From the NCBI GenBank assembly GCA_040388625.1, contig JAZKBK010000006.1, positions 606,702 to 670,701 of the forward strand: DNA of 64,000 bases, in the 5' to 3' direction. Positions 43,870 to 52,398 of this stretch are shown here, in pieces (within the stretch, counting starts at the first letter, position 1; every line of letters begins with the position of its first letter). A program made the position numbers and the translations under genes. This DNA is from Gemmatimonadota bacterium. GTDB lineage: Bacteria; Gemmatimonadota; Gemmatimonadetes; Gemmatimonadales; Gemmatimonadaceae. The notes beneath the pieces were generated by a model. That model did not search any database, was not told where the DNA came from, and worked only from the letters and a program-made list of their open reading frames with translations.

Positions 43870-43978
43870 ACAATCTCCTGTGAGTGCGGAAATTCCGGAC
43901 GGGGAGCAAGCTATATCCTAGAGAGCAACGCGCAATAGGGAAACTGCGAATTTCTCCCATGAAAGTAGCGCTTTTTCC

Positions 43979-44788
43979 TCACCAGCGTGCGGAACGCACC
44001 GCTACACGACCGCCAGTCGGCACGGAATCGGGGCGCTCCAACCACTGAACCAGCACCGAATCGCCATGGAGCGCGACCGTCGGAGAGTGCGCGGGAAGGC
44101 CCGGCAGCGACACTATCAACCGCTGCTCGAAGATGTGTCCCATGGTGCGGGAGAGAGCGAGTCCGACCTGTGAGAGATCGCCATTGGGGTCTTCATACGC
44201 GACGACGAGATCGTTTCCCCGCGCGGCTACCGACACGTGAGCCGGTTGATCGCCGCCATACACCACGGGCACCGGCGCGTGAAATATTCCGTCGCCGCTT
44301 CCGAGCGTCCGGGCATCCATGCTATGGGTGAAAAAGACTCCCGGCCCTTCCTTCGCCACGAGGAAATACGCGATGTCGACGTAGTTGGTACTGCTGTCGG
44401 CCGCGATTGCCGGCGCGGGTCTGGCGCACCCTCGGCGGGAAACATCCGCAGTATCGGCGGGCTGCGCGATGGCCCATGTCTTTCCCTCGTCCGTCGACCG
44501 GCCCACCATGAGGACCGAGCTGCTGTCGTCGCGCACTTCCCACCAGGCGCCGTACACGTCGGGGCCGGACTGCACCGTCCGGAGCGACCCCGGGCACGCG
44601 CCGTTGGGCGTCGCCGCGGCTGGCGGATGCAACGTTATGGCGGCTGAAGCCGGGTAGCTCACATTGCCCAGCGTCACCGGTGATGAAGAGCACGCAACGG
44701 TCAGAAGTACCGCAATCGCCGCTGTTTCCGCGAGTGCGAAGCTCCGAACGAGCCGCCGCCCGCGTAACGATACTTCCCGACTGTACAT
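43979..44788 (-). CDS. BNR-repeat (exo-sialidase-like) lipoprotein
   Basis: 269 residues. A lipoprotein signal (IAVLLTVACSSSP) then a beta-propeller-like domain with a clear Asp-box, STDEGKTWAIAQ, and weaker strands (NYVDIAYFLVAKEGPGVFFT, ARGNDLVVAYEDPNGD). The fold is that of sialidases, but the catalytic Arg triad and Tyr are not recognisable, so it is more likely a binding or structural protein. It begins at the palindrome shared with pruA and so may be regulated together with proline catabolism. Confidence 0.6.
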   Translation of the reverse strand: MYSREVSLRGRRLVRSFALAETAAIAVLLTVACSSSPVTLGNVSYPASAAITLHPPAAATPNGACPGSLRTVQSGPDVYGAWWEVRDDSSSVLMVGRSTDEGKTWAIAQPADTADVSRRGCARPAPAIAADSSTNYVDIAYFLVAKEGPGVFFTHSMDARTLGSGDGIFHAPVPVVYGGDQPAHVSVAARGNDLVVAYEDPNGDLSQVGLALSRTMGHIFEQRLIVSLPGLPAHSPTVALHGDSVLVQWLERPDSVPTGGRVAVRSARW

Positions 44789-44810
44789 GCTTGCTAATTT
44801 ACAAGCATGT
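44785..44810. promoter_or_regulatory. Inverted repeat holding both divergent start codons and -10 boxes
   Basis: ACATGCTTG (44785-44793) and CAAGCATGT (44802-44810) form a perfect 9-bp inverted repeat around an 8-base AT-rich centre (CTAATTTA). The left arm contains the start codon of the BNR gene, the right arm that of pruA. TAATTT lies at -12 to -7 of pruA, and TAAATT at -13 to -8 of the BNR gene on the other strand. Confidence 0.6.
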
Positions 44811-46438
44811 CAGCATTCAACGGTAACAGACGAGTCCCTCCTCCGGCCAACGAGCCGGTGAAAACATACGCGCCCGGAACGCCGGAGCGCACCGAGCTGA
44901 AATCGCGCCTCGCGTCGATGGCGGCGGAGCGCATCGAGATCCCGGTCGTCATCGGCGGCAAGGAATTTCGGAGCGGCAAGCTCGCGCAGGCCGTGATGCC
45001 GCACGACCACTCGCACGTCCTGGCCGACTGGCACATGGCGACGCCCGAGATGCTGCAGCAGGCAGTTGCGGCATCAGCGGAAGCGCGCAAGGAATGGAGC
45101 TCCTGGTCCTGGGGCGACCGCGCGGCGGTCTTTCTCAAGGCGGCGGAGCTGCTCACCACCACGCACCGTCAGACGCTCAACGCCGCGACGATGCTGGGCC
45201 AGTCGAAAACTCCGTTCCAGGCCGAGATCGATGCTGCGTGCGAGCTGATCGACTTCTGGCGCTTCAATCCGTATTACGCCGAGCAACTGTATGATCAGCA
45301 GCCGCTCAGCGACCACACGATGTGGAATCAGCTGGATTACCGCGGACTGGAAGGCTTCGTGTACGCGGTCACTCCGTTCAACTTCACGTCGATCGCGGGC
45401 AATCTTCCGACCGCGCCGGCACTGATGGGCAACACCGTCATCTGGAAGCCTGCTGCGACGGCGATCCTGAGCGCGTGGTACATCTACAAGCTTCTGGAAG
45501 AAGCCGGCCTGCCGCCGGGCGTAATCAACTTCGTTCCCGGCGACCCCGTGATGGTGTCCGATGCGCTGCTGTCGCACAGGGATCTCGCTGGTGTGCACTT
45601 CACCGGAAGCACCAGCGTGTTCAACAGCATGTGGAAGACGATCGGCGCGAACATGTCGTCGTTCCGTTCGTATCCGCGCATCGTGGGCGAGACCGGCGGC
45701 AAGGACTTCATCGTAGCGCACGCCTCGGCGGACGTCGACGCACTCGCCGTCGCGATCGCGCGCGGTGGGTTCGAGTTCCAGGGCCAGAAGTGCTCGGCGG
45801 CGAGCAGGGTTTACGTACCGGAGAGCATCTGGCCCAGGGTCAAGGAGCGCGTCGTGGGAATCATGCAGCAGCTTCGCATGGGCGATCCCACGGACTTCCG
45901 CAACTTCATGGGTGCGGTGATCGACAACCGCGCATTCAAGAAGATCAGCGATTACGTCGAGCACGGCCGCGCGAATGCGAGCATCGTGCAGGGCGGCGTT
46001 GCGAAGGGCGACACCGGCTACTTCATCGAGCCGACACTCGTCGAGACTCGCGACCCGTCGTACAAGCTGCTGTGCGAGGAGATTTTTGGACCGGTCGTGA
46101 CTGCGCACGTGTATCGCGACAGCGAGTACGAGGCGATGCTGCGAACGGTAGACAGCACGTCACCATACGCTCTCACCGGCGCCATCTTCTCGCAGGATCG
46201 CGCCGCCGTGCGCACCGCGATGAACATCCTGCGCGACAGTGCCGGCAACTTCTACATCAACGACAAGCCGACCGGCGCGGTGGTGGGACAGCAACCGTTC
46301 GGCGGCGCGCGTGGATCGGGAACGAACGACAAGGCGGGATCGCAGCTCAATCTCGTACGCTGGGTTTCGGCGCGATCCGTGAAGGAAACATTCTCGCCGC
46401 CGCACGATTTCCGTTATCCGTACATGGCGGAAGAATAG
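44807..46438 (+). CDS. pruA: 1-pyrroline-5-carboxylate (glutamate-semialdehyde) dehydrogenase
   Basis: 543 residues, the stand-alone P5C dehydrogenase form (ALDH4A1-like). It oxidises glutamate semialdehyde to glutamate as the last step of proline degradation. Aldehyde dehydrogenase marks are FTGSTSVFNSMWKTIG and the general-base segment ETGGKDFIVAHASADVD. The catalytic Cys is in FQGQKCSAASRVYVPES, and the C-terminal part carries GGARGSGTNDKAGSQLNLVR. Group features (DKPTGAVVGQQPFGG) support the assignment. No proline dehydrogenase gene is in this window. It starts within a palindrome shared with the divergent BNR gene; a strong terminator follows. Confidence 0.95.
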   Translation: MSAFNGNRRVPPPANEPVKTYAPGTPERTELKSRLASMAAERIEIPVVIGGKEFRSGKLAQAVMPHDHSHVLADWHMATPEMLQQAVAASAEARKEWSSWSWGDRAAVFLKAAELLTTTHRQTLNAATMLGQSKTPFQAEIDAACELIDFWRFNPYYAEQLYDQQPLSDHTMWNQLDYRGLEGFVYAVTPFNFTSIAGNLPTAPALMGNTVIWKPAATAILSAWYIYKLLEEAGLPPGVINFVPGDPVMVSDALLSHRDLAGVHFTGSTSVFNSMWKTIGANMSSFRSYPRIVGETGGKDFIVAHASADVDALAVAIARGGFEFQGQKCSAASRVYVPESIWPRVKERVVGIMQQLRMGDPTDFRNFMGAVIDNRAFKKISDYVEHGRANASIVQGGVAKGDTGYFIEPTLVETRDPSYKLLCEEIFGPVVTAHVYRDSEYEAMLRTVDSTSPYALTGAIFSQDRAAVRTAMNILRDSAGNFYINDKPTGAVVGQQPFGGARGSGTNDKAGSQLNLVRWVSARSVKETFSPPHDFRYPYMAEE

Positions 46439-46461
46439 AACGGAGTAACAGATGAGTGACA

Positions 46462-46497
46462 GAATCGGGCCGGTGTGATTGCACGCCGGCCCGATTC
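46462..46497. terminator. Bidirectional terminator between pruA and the anti-sigma gene
   Basis: 16-bp stem GAATCGGGCCGGTGTG / CACGCCGGCCCGATTC with one G-U pair and an ATTG loop between facing stop codons. Confidence 0.8.
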
Positions 46498-46500
46498 ACA

Positions 46501-47799
46501 TCAGGGAACGATCCGGTTCTTCAGCTGTTCCAGCTCCTTCAACGATAGCGGACCGGAGAGCGTGAACGACGTGCCGTCGACGGACGTCCACGTAATCGCT
46601 CGCGTCGCCAACCCCGACGGCGAGCGCAATGCAAGCGGCGCTGCACGCACTCCTGCATCAACGTGCGCTGAAGTATCGGACCGATCTTCAGCCGCAGGCG
46701 GCGCAGCGATCGGCCGTCGTTCGTCCAACGTCACAGTGGAGCCGGAGTCGAGCTGGAACGTGGTGTGTCGGACGCGCGACGTGCCGGCATCGTAGACATT
46801 GCTCGAGATCACGCGCGCGCCAGTGATCGACGGCAGCGGCTTCGCAAATCCCCCCGTGCGTTGCAACACTCCGGCTGCGGCGGTCGTCACGACCTCCGCG
46901 AGCGCAGTTGACTGGCTCGGAAGCGCCAGGGTTACCTGCGCAACGCTATCCGCCTGCAGGTTCACGGTCGCGCTGTTCGCTGCAAAGCCGATCTTACGCG
47001 CCGTCAATACGTGCGATCCCGCCTGGGCCACCGAAACCTTGAACCTCCCGGTCGAGTCGGTCGCGGCGACCGCGTCGGTTCCCGCGACGCTCACGCGCGC
47101 ATCAGCGAGTGGAAGCCCCGTCGCGACGGCCGTCACTCGGCCTGTGACGGTGAGCGAATCCGCCGATGGTGCGGCCTTCGCCGCCGCTGCAACGCCTGCG
47201 ACTGCGACTGCGGATAAAGACTCGCCATGTGATTTCGGCGCTACCGCGACCTGCGATTTCGGCGCAGCCGGCGACGGTACGCGAGGCTTCTGCGTTCCGT
47301 CGTGACTCGTACCCTTAGGCGCAGCCGAAGCAATCGCCACCGAACTTTCAGCCTGTGGTACTACGCCACCACCGATGTCGGTATCAATGGCCCGCGCCGC
47401 TACAGACGGTGCCGCGCGCGTGACCGGCGCAGACTTTTCCCGCACCACCAACCCAAGAGCCACTACAACCACGGCCGCAGCTGCAATCGACACATACGCG
47501 CGAACGCCCCTCACCGGTTTCGCACGACGCGACGCTGAAGTCTGCAAATCGAACGCCGCGGGCACTGGACGGGCACTCACAGGAACAACATCACCCGGCA
47601 CGTCGTCGAGCGCCGAAAGTATCCGCGTCGATGCAGCGATGAGCCCGCGCGCCTCCGCAGCAGCGGCCGCACACGTCTCGCACGACGCTACATGCAGCTC
47701 GACGGCCCTCCCCTCATCCGCCGGCAGCGCTCCATCCAGCCACGCGTGCATCGTCCCCTCGTCCACGTGCGGCTCGCCTGAAGATCCGTTCTCAGCCAT
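46501..47799 (-). CDS. Zinc-finger anti-sigma factor with periplasmic carboxypeptidase-regulatory domain
   Basis: 432 residues from MAENGSSGEPHVDEGTMHAW. The N-terminal zf-HC2 motif is HVASCETC (HxxxCxxC), which contacts the sigma factor. A membrane helix follows (YVSIAAAAVVVVALGLVV). The periplasmic part carries a carboxypeptidase-regulatory-like domain (VTGRVTAVATGLPLADARVS, FKVSVAQAGSHVLTARKIGF) more typical of TonB-linked receptors than of anti-sigma factors. This domain could be the sensor. A GAGGGAG site precedes the ATG, and the gene overlaps the end of the sigma gene by eight bases. Confidence 0.8.
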   Translation of the reverse strand: MAENGSSGEPHVDEGTMHAWLDGALPADEGRAVELHVASCETCAAAAAEARGLIAASTRILSALDDVPGDVVPVSARPVPAAFDLQTSASRRAKPVRGVRAYVSIAAAAVVVVALGLVVREKSAPVTRAAPSVAARAIDTDIGGGVVPQAESSVAIASAAPKGTSHDGTQKPRVPSPAAPKSQVAVAPKSHGESLSAVAVAGVAAAAKAAPSADSLTVTGRVTAVATGLPLADARVSVAGTDAVAATDSTGRFKVSVAQAGSHVLTARKIGFAANSATVNLQADSVAQVTLALPSQSTALAEVVTTAAAGVLQRTGGFAKPLPSITGARVISSNVYDAGTSRVRHTTFQLDSGSTVTLDERRPIAAPPAAEDRSDTSAHVDAGVRAAPLALRSPSGLATRAITWTSVDGTSFTLSGPLSLKELEQLKNRIVP

Positions 47800-48325
47800 T
47801 GCGCTCCCTCCCCGCTGCTTCGCGTTGCATCTCCTCGTACGTCTCGACCAACCTTCGCCGCGCACGTGACAGCGTGGTACCCATCGAGTTCACCGACAGA
47901 TTCAACGCCTCCGCAATCTCACCATAAGCCAACCCCTCCTCGCGCAGCAGCAACGCCATTCTGTCACGCTCGGCGAGTGAGTCCACCGCTCTTCGAGCGA
48001 GCGCCGTTTCGCGCGCGCGCTCGGGAGATGGCCCATCATTTCCATCATCCTGTCCAGCGTTCTCGGCCGCTTCCGCCGCCTGCTCAGCGCGAAGCAGAAT
48101 GAGATGCCGCCTTTGACGCTCGCTGCGACGCGCATCGTCCCGAACGAGGTTCGTCGCCACTGCAAAGAGCCACGCGCGCTCGTTCGTGAGCGTATTTTGC
48201 CGCAGTGCACGCACGAATGTCTCCTGTGCAATCTCCTCCGCCCAGTCACGATCGCCCAGACGACGCGTGAGATACCGGACGAGCGTCGCGTGATAGCTCT
48301 TGAACAGCCGCTCAATGTCAGTCAT
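47792..48325 (-). CDS. ECF-family RNA polymerase sigma factor
   Basis: 177 residues. Region 2: MTDIERLFKSYHATLVRYLT, RDWAEEIAQETFVRALRQ, and RAWLFAVATNLVRDDAR. Region 4: AVDSLAERDRMALLLREEGL, YGEIAEALNLSVNSMGTTLS, and RARRRLVETYEEMQRE. Arrangement and length are standard. It is co-transcribed with the zinc-finger anti-sigma gene. Confidence 0.9.
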   Translation of the reverse strand: MTDIERLFKSYHATLVRYLTRRLGDRDWAEEIAQETFVRALRQNTLTNERAWLFAVATNLVRDDARRSERQRRHLILLRAEQAAEAAENAGQDDGNDGPSPERARETALARRAVDSLAERDRMALLLREEGLAYGEIAEALNLSVNSMGTTLSRARRRLVETYEEMQREAAGRERNG

Positions 48326-48373
48326 GGATCGACTTTCACCGACGATGTGAGAGCGTCGCCATGATCGCGCATC

Positions 48374-50706
48374 TCACCAGCCGGCGCGCAGCGCGGCAAC
48401 GTCCTGCGCGCTGAGATCTGTCACGCCGTCCGGACCGACTTCCAGCATCACCCCACGCCCGATCACGATGACGTGATCGCCGAGGGCGAGCATTGGCTTG
48501 ATCGAAGGGACGATGTCCAGCACCCTGAAATATGCCGCAGAGAAGGACTGGACGCGCACTTTTGTGAGGCTGCTGTCCTTGAGTGCAGCGGCAGCGCGCG
48601 TGTCGGACCAGATCCCGTTTGCGAGAACGAATGTGCGATCGCCGATGTGCCGCGTTGCACCTCCTGCAGTGTCGACCGCACCCGCCGCGCTCGCAGCATC
48701 CGCTGCCGCCAGAGTGGTGGCCGCACGCTGCGCGGTTGCCTTCCGTGCCTGCTCGAAAGCAGCGGGCGCAGAAGCGGCCACGCCAGTCACGACCACCTGG
48801 CTGAGCGCGTTGCCGGTGCTGACGGGAGCGCTCAGCGTCATTCCAACCGGAGATGACCGTGCGTGTTCCTGAACGAGATACGAAGTGAACTCGGTTGGAA
48901 TCCCGAACTTCTCGCCCAGCGACCGGATCTCGTTGTCCGCTCGGGATTCGCACCAACTCGCCGACGCTCCGCACTCAGGTATCCGATGCGTTGGGTCGCC
49001 CACAGGCGGCCGATGAACGAATTGTTGCGCTCGTTCCGCGGAAAGGTCACACGCTGAGTCCAGTGCACCGCCCCGTGCGGCGAGTCGCCATCGAAGTGCA
49101 GGGTCGCCGAGCCGGATCCGGAATAGCGCGCGAGAATCACGATGTTCTGTCCCGCGAATACATCGATCGGCGAGCCTGGAAGAATCCTGCTGAGACGTAC
49201 TCCATCCGACGAAACACGCACATCGGTTGCGACCGGATTCGCAAGCCGCTGCGATACCACCGCTACCGCGCGCTCGACGTCTTCCGACGGGCGCACGAAC
49301 TGCGCGGTGCCGCGTCCCTGCAGTGCGAGCTGCTCCAGCAAGGAAGCGTTCACGTCGCCACCGAGGCCGAACGTGAACACGCGCGCATCCCCGCGCAGCT
49401 GGCCTGCTTCCGCCGCGATCGCGTCAGCGCGCGTCTCGCCGATCGTCGGCTGGCCATCGGTGAGAAAGAGCACGATCTCGAGCCTGTCAGATCGATCGCC
49501 GTCATCGCCGCGGCGCAGGGCTGCGGACAATGCTCCGGAGATATTCGTGGAACCTTCCGCCGAGAGCGACGCGAGATACGAGAGCGCCGCTCGAATGTTG
49601 GATGGAGTCGCCTGGACGAAGCCGTCGCGGAAACTTCGCACATCCGTCGAAAAGTCGATGAGCCGGAATCGGTCGCGCGAATTGAGTGACGAAAGCAACT
49701 GCCGCCCAGCTGCACGCGCCTGCTCCATCTTGCTGCCGGCCATTGATCCGCTCACGTCGAGAACGAATGTTATGTCGCGCGGCGTGACGTCCGTCGATGC
49801 CGCCGGAGGAACCACGTTGATCAGCGCGAAGCCGTCGTCGCGTCCGTCGCCATTCGCCAGAAGCGTGATCGATGGTTTTCCACTTGCGCGTCCTGCGGGG
49901 ACCAGCAGAGTGAGCGCCGGTGCGTCGCCGCGCGCCGTCACGATGTTCATCCCGTCGCGCGACGCGAGTGTCAGCTCGTGCGTGGGCGAGTATGGCGCTC
50001 CATAATTGCTTCTGGCGGCGTACCTGAGTGTGAACGTCGATCCCGCACTGTCGTCCGCACCGTCCGCGTCGACGGCCCTGATGTTGCGCACGATCACTCG
50101 GGGGCGACGGCCCAGGGGTCCGCCCATCGTGTAATCGATGCGCAGCGCGTCGCCCTCGCGCTCGGCGACCTGATCGAACCGCACAACCACACGCTTCGAT
50201 TCACCCGCCAGGATCGGGAATATTCGCGTGCGAAGCATTCCGTAGCCCATCCATTCAACCAGGGCGGGATCGCGCTGACGGCGCACTATCTCCTCGTAGA
50301 TCGATCGTGCGTGCTGCGCATCCATCGTCTCGCCGCTCACGAGCTCGCCATCGATGGAGAGCTTGAGATCGCTGAAGGCAGCGTCGTGCGGCAGCGGAAA
50401 TACGTAATCGGCCTCGCCGATGCGTCCGCCGTGATTCACGAACATCTCGTCCACTTCGTAGTGCAGCACGCCATCGCCGAGTGTCACCGTCACACGCGAC
50501 GCGCTTCTCGTCACCGCGGCGTTCCATGGAAGCGGCCGAGCGCATGGGACGTCGGTCCGGCATGGAAGCGGAATGCACTCGCCGCCATTCCCGCAACGCG
50601 GTATGAGCACCCCCTGTGCGCCAGCGGTGGCGGGGAGCGTGAGCCAGATGCCAGCCATCATCACGGCCATGATCGGGACGAGCGCCAGGGTCAGTCGGGT
50701 ACGCAT
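48374..50706 (-). pseudogene. VIT and von Willebrand A domain protein, broken by a one-base frameshift
   Basis: Exported protein (signal LALVPIMAVMMAGIWLTLPA) with an N-terminal VIT domain (SDLKLSIDGELVSGETMDAQ, ARSIYEEIVRRQRDPALVEW) and a VWA domain (metal site DVSGSMAGSKMEQ). Reading frame one ends at 48838. Frame two, ending at 48374, continues the expected family sequence: DNEIRSLGEKFGIPTEFTSY follows GYLSAERRRVGANPE when one base is added near 48940. One base, probably a G before CGGAC, is missing. The gene is therefore either a recent pseudogene or contains an assembly/sequencing error. It lies just upstream of the sigma/anti-sigma pair on the same strand. Full product about 777 residues. 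Confidence 0.8.
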
Positions 50707-50787
50707 TGGATCGGTCTCCAGTCGAAGGTGTCGCTGCATGGAGACGCCGGCGCTGCTGGATCTTGCACATGGGGCTATCCGACTGCC

Positions 50788-50884
50788 GGGGACGGAGTGG
50801 GGACGGAGTAGGGACGGAGTGGGGACGGAGTAGGGACGGACTCCGTGTGAATTCGCTAAGTGCAGCAGGAGTAGGGACGGACTC
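50788..50884. repeat. GGGGACGGAGT direct-repeat block
   Basis: Four direct units of GGGGACGGAG(T) / AGGGACGGAGT then AGGGACGGACTCCG twice, the second after a 35-base interval. Same sequence family as the block at 41580. It precedes the ArsR promoter. Confidence 0.8.
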
Positions 50885-50893
50885 CGCGCGCCC

Positions 50894-50940
50894 TTGACGG
50901 AACTCGGGATCGCATGTATATAATCATGCAGTTATATAAC
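50894..50940 (+). promoter_or_regulatory. Promoter and operator of the ArsR operon
   Basis: -35 TTGACG (50894-50899), 17-base gap, -10 TATATA (50917-50922); TATAAT overlaps it at 50919. Immediately downstream is a perfect palindrome GTTATATAAC (50931-50940), close to a similar TATATAAT half. These fit the AT-rich operators of ArsR-type repressors and imply autoregulation. Confidence 0.65.
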
Positions 50941-50953
50941 GACCTTTTTATAT

Positions 50954-51313
50954 ATGCTCCAGAACTCAACCAGTCTCGACGCCACGTTCGCGGCCCTCGC
51001 CGACCCCACCCGGCGCGCAATCCTCGCGCGCCTCACCACGGGAGAGGCGTCGGTAAGCGAGCTGGCCCAACCGTTCTCCATCAGCCAGCCCGCGGTCTCG
51101 CGGCATCTCAAGGTGCTGGAAGGCGCCGGACTGATCTCGCGAGGACGCGACGCGCAGTGGCGGCCGGCTCGCCTGGAAGCCGGCCCGCTCCGGGAAATAG
51201 CGGATTGGGTCGAACAGTATCGCCACTTCTGGGACGCGCGCTTCGACGCGCTGGATAACTACCTCAAGACCATCCAACACAAGGGGAAGAGACATGTCCG
51301 CAAGCGCAGATAG
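50954..51313 (+). CDS. ArsR-family transcriptional regulator
   Basis: 119 residues, winged helix-turn-helix. TFAALADPTRRAILARLTTG is the ArsR N-terminal signature, the recognition helix is SISQPAVSRHLKVLEGAGLI, and WRPARLEAGPLREIADWV is the wing. Metal-binding Cys pairs are absent, so it belongs to the non-metal ArsR group often coupled to SRPBCC proteins. Its end overlaps the next gene by 20 bases. Confidence 0.93.
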   Translation: MLQNSTSLDATFAALADPTRRAILARLTTGEASVSELAQPFSISQPAVSRHLKVLEGAGLISRGRDAQWRPARLEAGPLREIADWVEQYRHFWDARFDALDNYLKTIQHKGKRHVRKRR

Positions 51314-51815
51314 CACTGGACTCAGCGCGCCGGCGACAACTGGACCGGAACTGCACATCACGCGTTTCTTCGACGCGCCGCGCGAGCTCGTGTTCCAGGC
51401 GTGGACCGATCCCGAGCATCTCGAGCGATGGGAGAACGCGCCGGTTGGATTCACGGTGACCACTGTCAAATCCGAGATACGGCCCGGCGGCGAGTACAGG
51501 GTCTGCATGCGCTCGCCCGAAGGGGTCGATCACTGGCTGCAGGGTGTGTACACCGAAGTGGTTCCTCCCGAGCGGCTCTCGTTCACTCACACGTGGCTGC
51601 GCGCAGACGGCACACCCGGCGTGGAAACTCACGTCACACTCACATTCGCCGATCGCGGAAACCGGACCGAGCTCACGCTTCACCAGACCGGCTTCGACAC
51701 CGTTGCTTCGCGTGACGGCCACGACGGCGGCTGGAGCAGCACTTTCGATCGCCTCGCCGGCTACCTCGCCGACCTGCATGCGCGATCCTCCAACCCACAC
51801 CAGACACAGTCATGA
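51294..51815 (+). CDS. SRPBCC/AHSA1-family protein
   Basis: 173 residues of the START-like fold. Conserved LHITRFFDAPRELVFQAWTD and PEHLERWENAP, with RPGGEYRVCMRSPEG in the middle. The C-terminal helix SSTFDRLAGYLADL also fits. AHSA1-like proteins bind hydrophobic ligands. Coupling to an ArsR gene is very common, with the SRPBCC protein thought to be part of the same response. Start has AAGGGGAAGAGAC upstream. Confidence 0.9.
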   Translation: MSASADSTGLSAPATTGPELHITRFFDAPRELVFQAWTDPEHLERWENAPVGFTVTTVKSEIRPGGEYRVCMRSPEGVDHWLQGVYTEVVPPERLSFTHTWLRADGTPGVETHVTLTFADRGNRTELTLHQTGFDTVASRDGHDGGWSSTFDRLAGYLADLHARSSNPHQTQS

Positions 51816-52327
51816 CAGCACGCTCCGCCCCTCTCTCGATCACGACGGACGTCCTGCGCCACCAGGCGGGGATGGTTCATCAGGTCGTCAAGCTGAACGT
51901 CGAGGGAGTCACGCAATCCGAGTCACTGATCCAGCCGCAGCCAGCAGGAAATTGCCTCAACTGGGTGGTCGGCCATCTGCTCGCGGTGTACCATCAGGTG
52001 CTGCCGCTGCTCGGCCAGCAGCCCGTAATCGAGAGCAGCGTGATCCAACGCTACAATCGCGGGTCGGCGCCAATGCTTGATGGCACGGAGGCGCTGGACA
52101 TATCCGAGCTCACAGCTGCATGGGATGAATGTTGCATGCGTGTGGACGCGGGACTCGCTGGTCTCTCAGCCGAGACGCTCGCAGCGCCGGCACCGAGGAG
52201 CCCGACGGGCAACCCCGATGAAACCATCGGTTCGCTGCTCAGCACGGTATGTTGGCATCAGGCATATCACGCTGGCCAGACTGGTATCCTTCGTCGAATC
52301 GCCGGTAAGCCCGGCGCGATAAAATGA
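51812..52327 (+). CDS. DinB-family protein
   Basis: 171 residues, four-helix bundle with probable metal site. His residues occur in NWVVGHLLAVYHQVLPLLGQ (first pair) and CWHQAYHAGQTGILRR (terminal pair), the pattern of DinB/YfiT proteins, some of which are thiol-dependent (bacillithiol/mycothiol) transferases. Coupled to the SRPBCC gene by an ATGA overlap. Presence of a bacilliredoxin in the window makes a bacillithiol-linked role conceivable but unproven. Confidence 0.88.
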   Translation: MTARSAPLSITTDVLRHQAGMVHQVVKLNVEGVTQSESLIQPQPAGNCLNWVVGHLLAVYHQVLPLLGQQPVIESSVIQRYNRGSAPMLDGTEALDISELTAAWDECCMRVDAGLAGLSAETLAAPAPRSPTGNPDETIGSLLSTVCWHQAYHAGQTGILRRIAGKPGAIK

Positions 52328-52398
52328 CGGCGACGAGCTAGCCTTTTCCGAAGGGAGAGCGTCGCCGGCACACTTCACATGAACAGCAGGATGATTTG

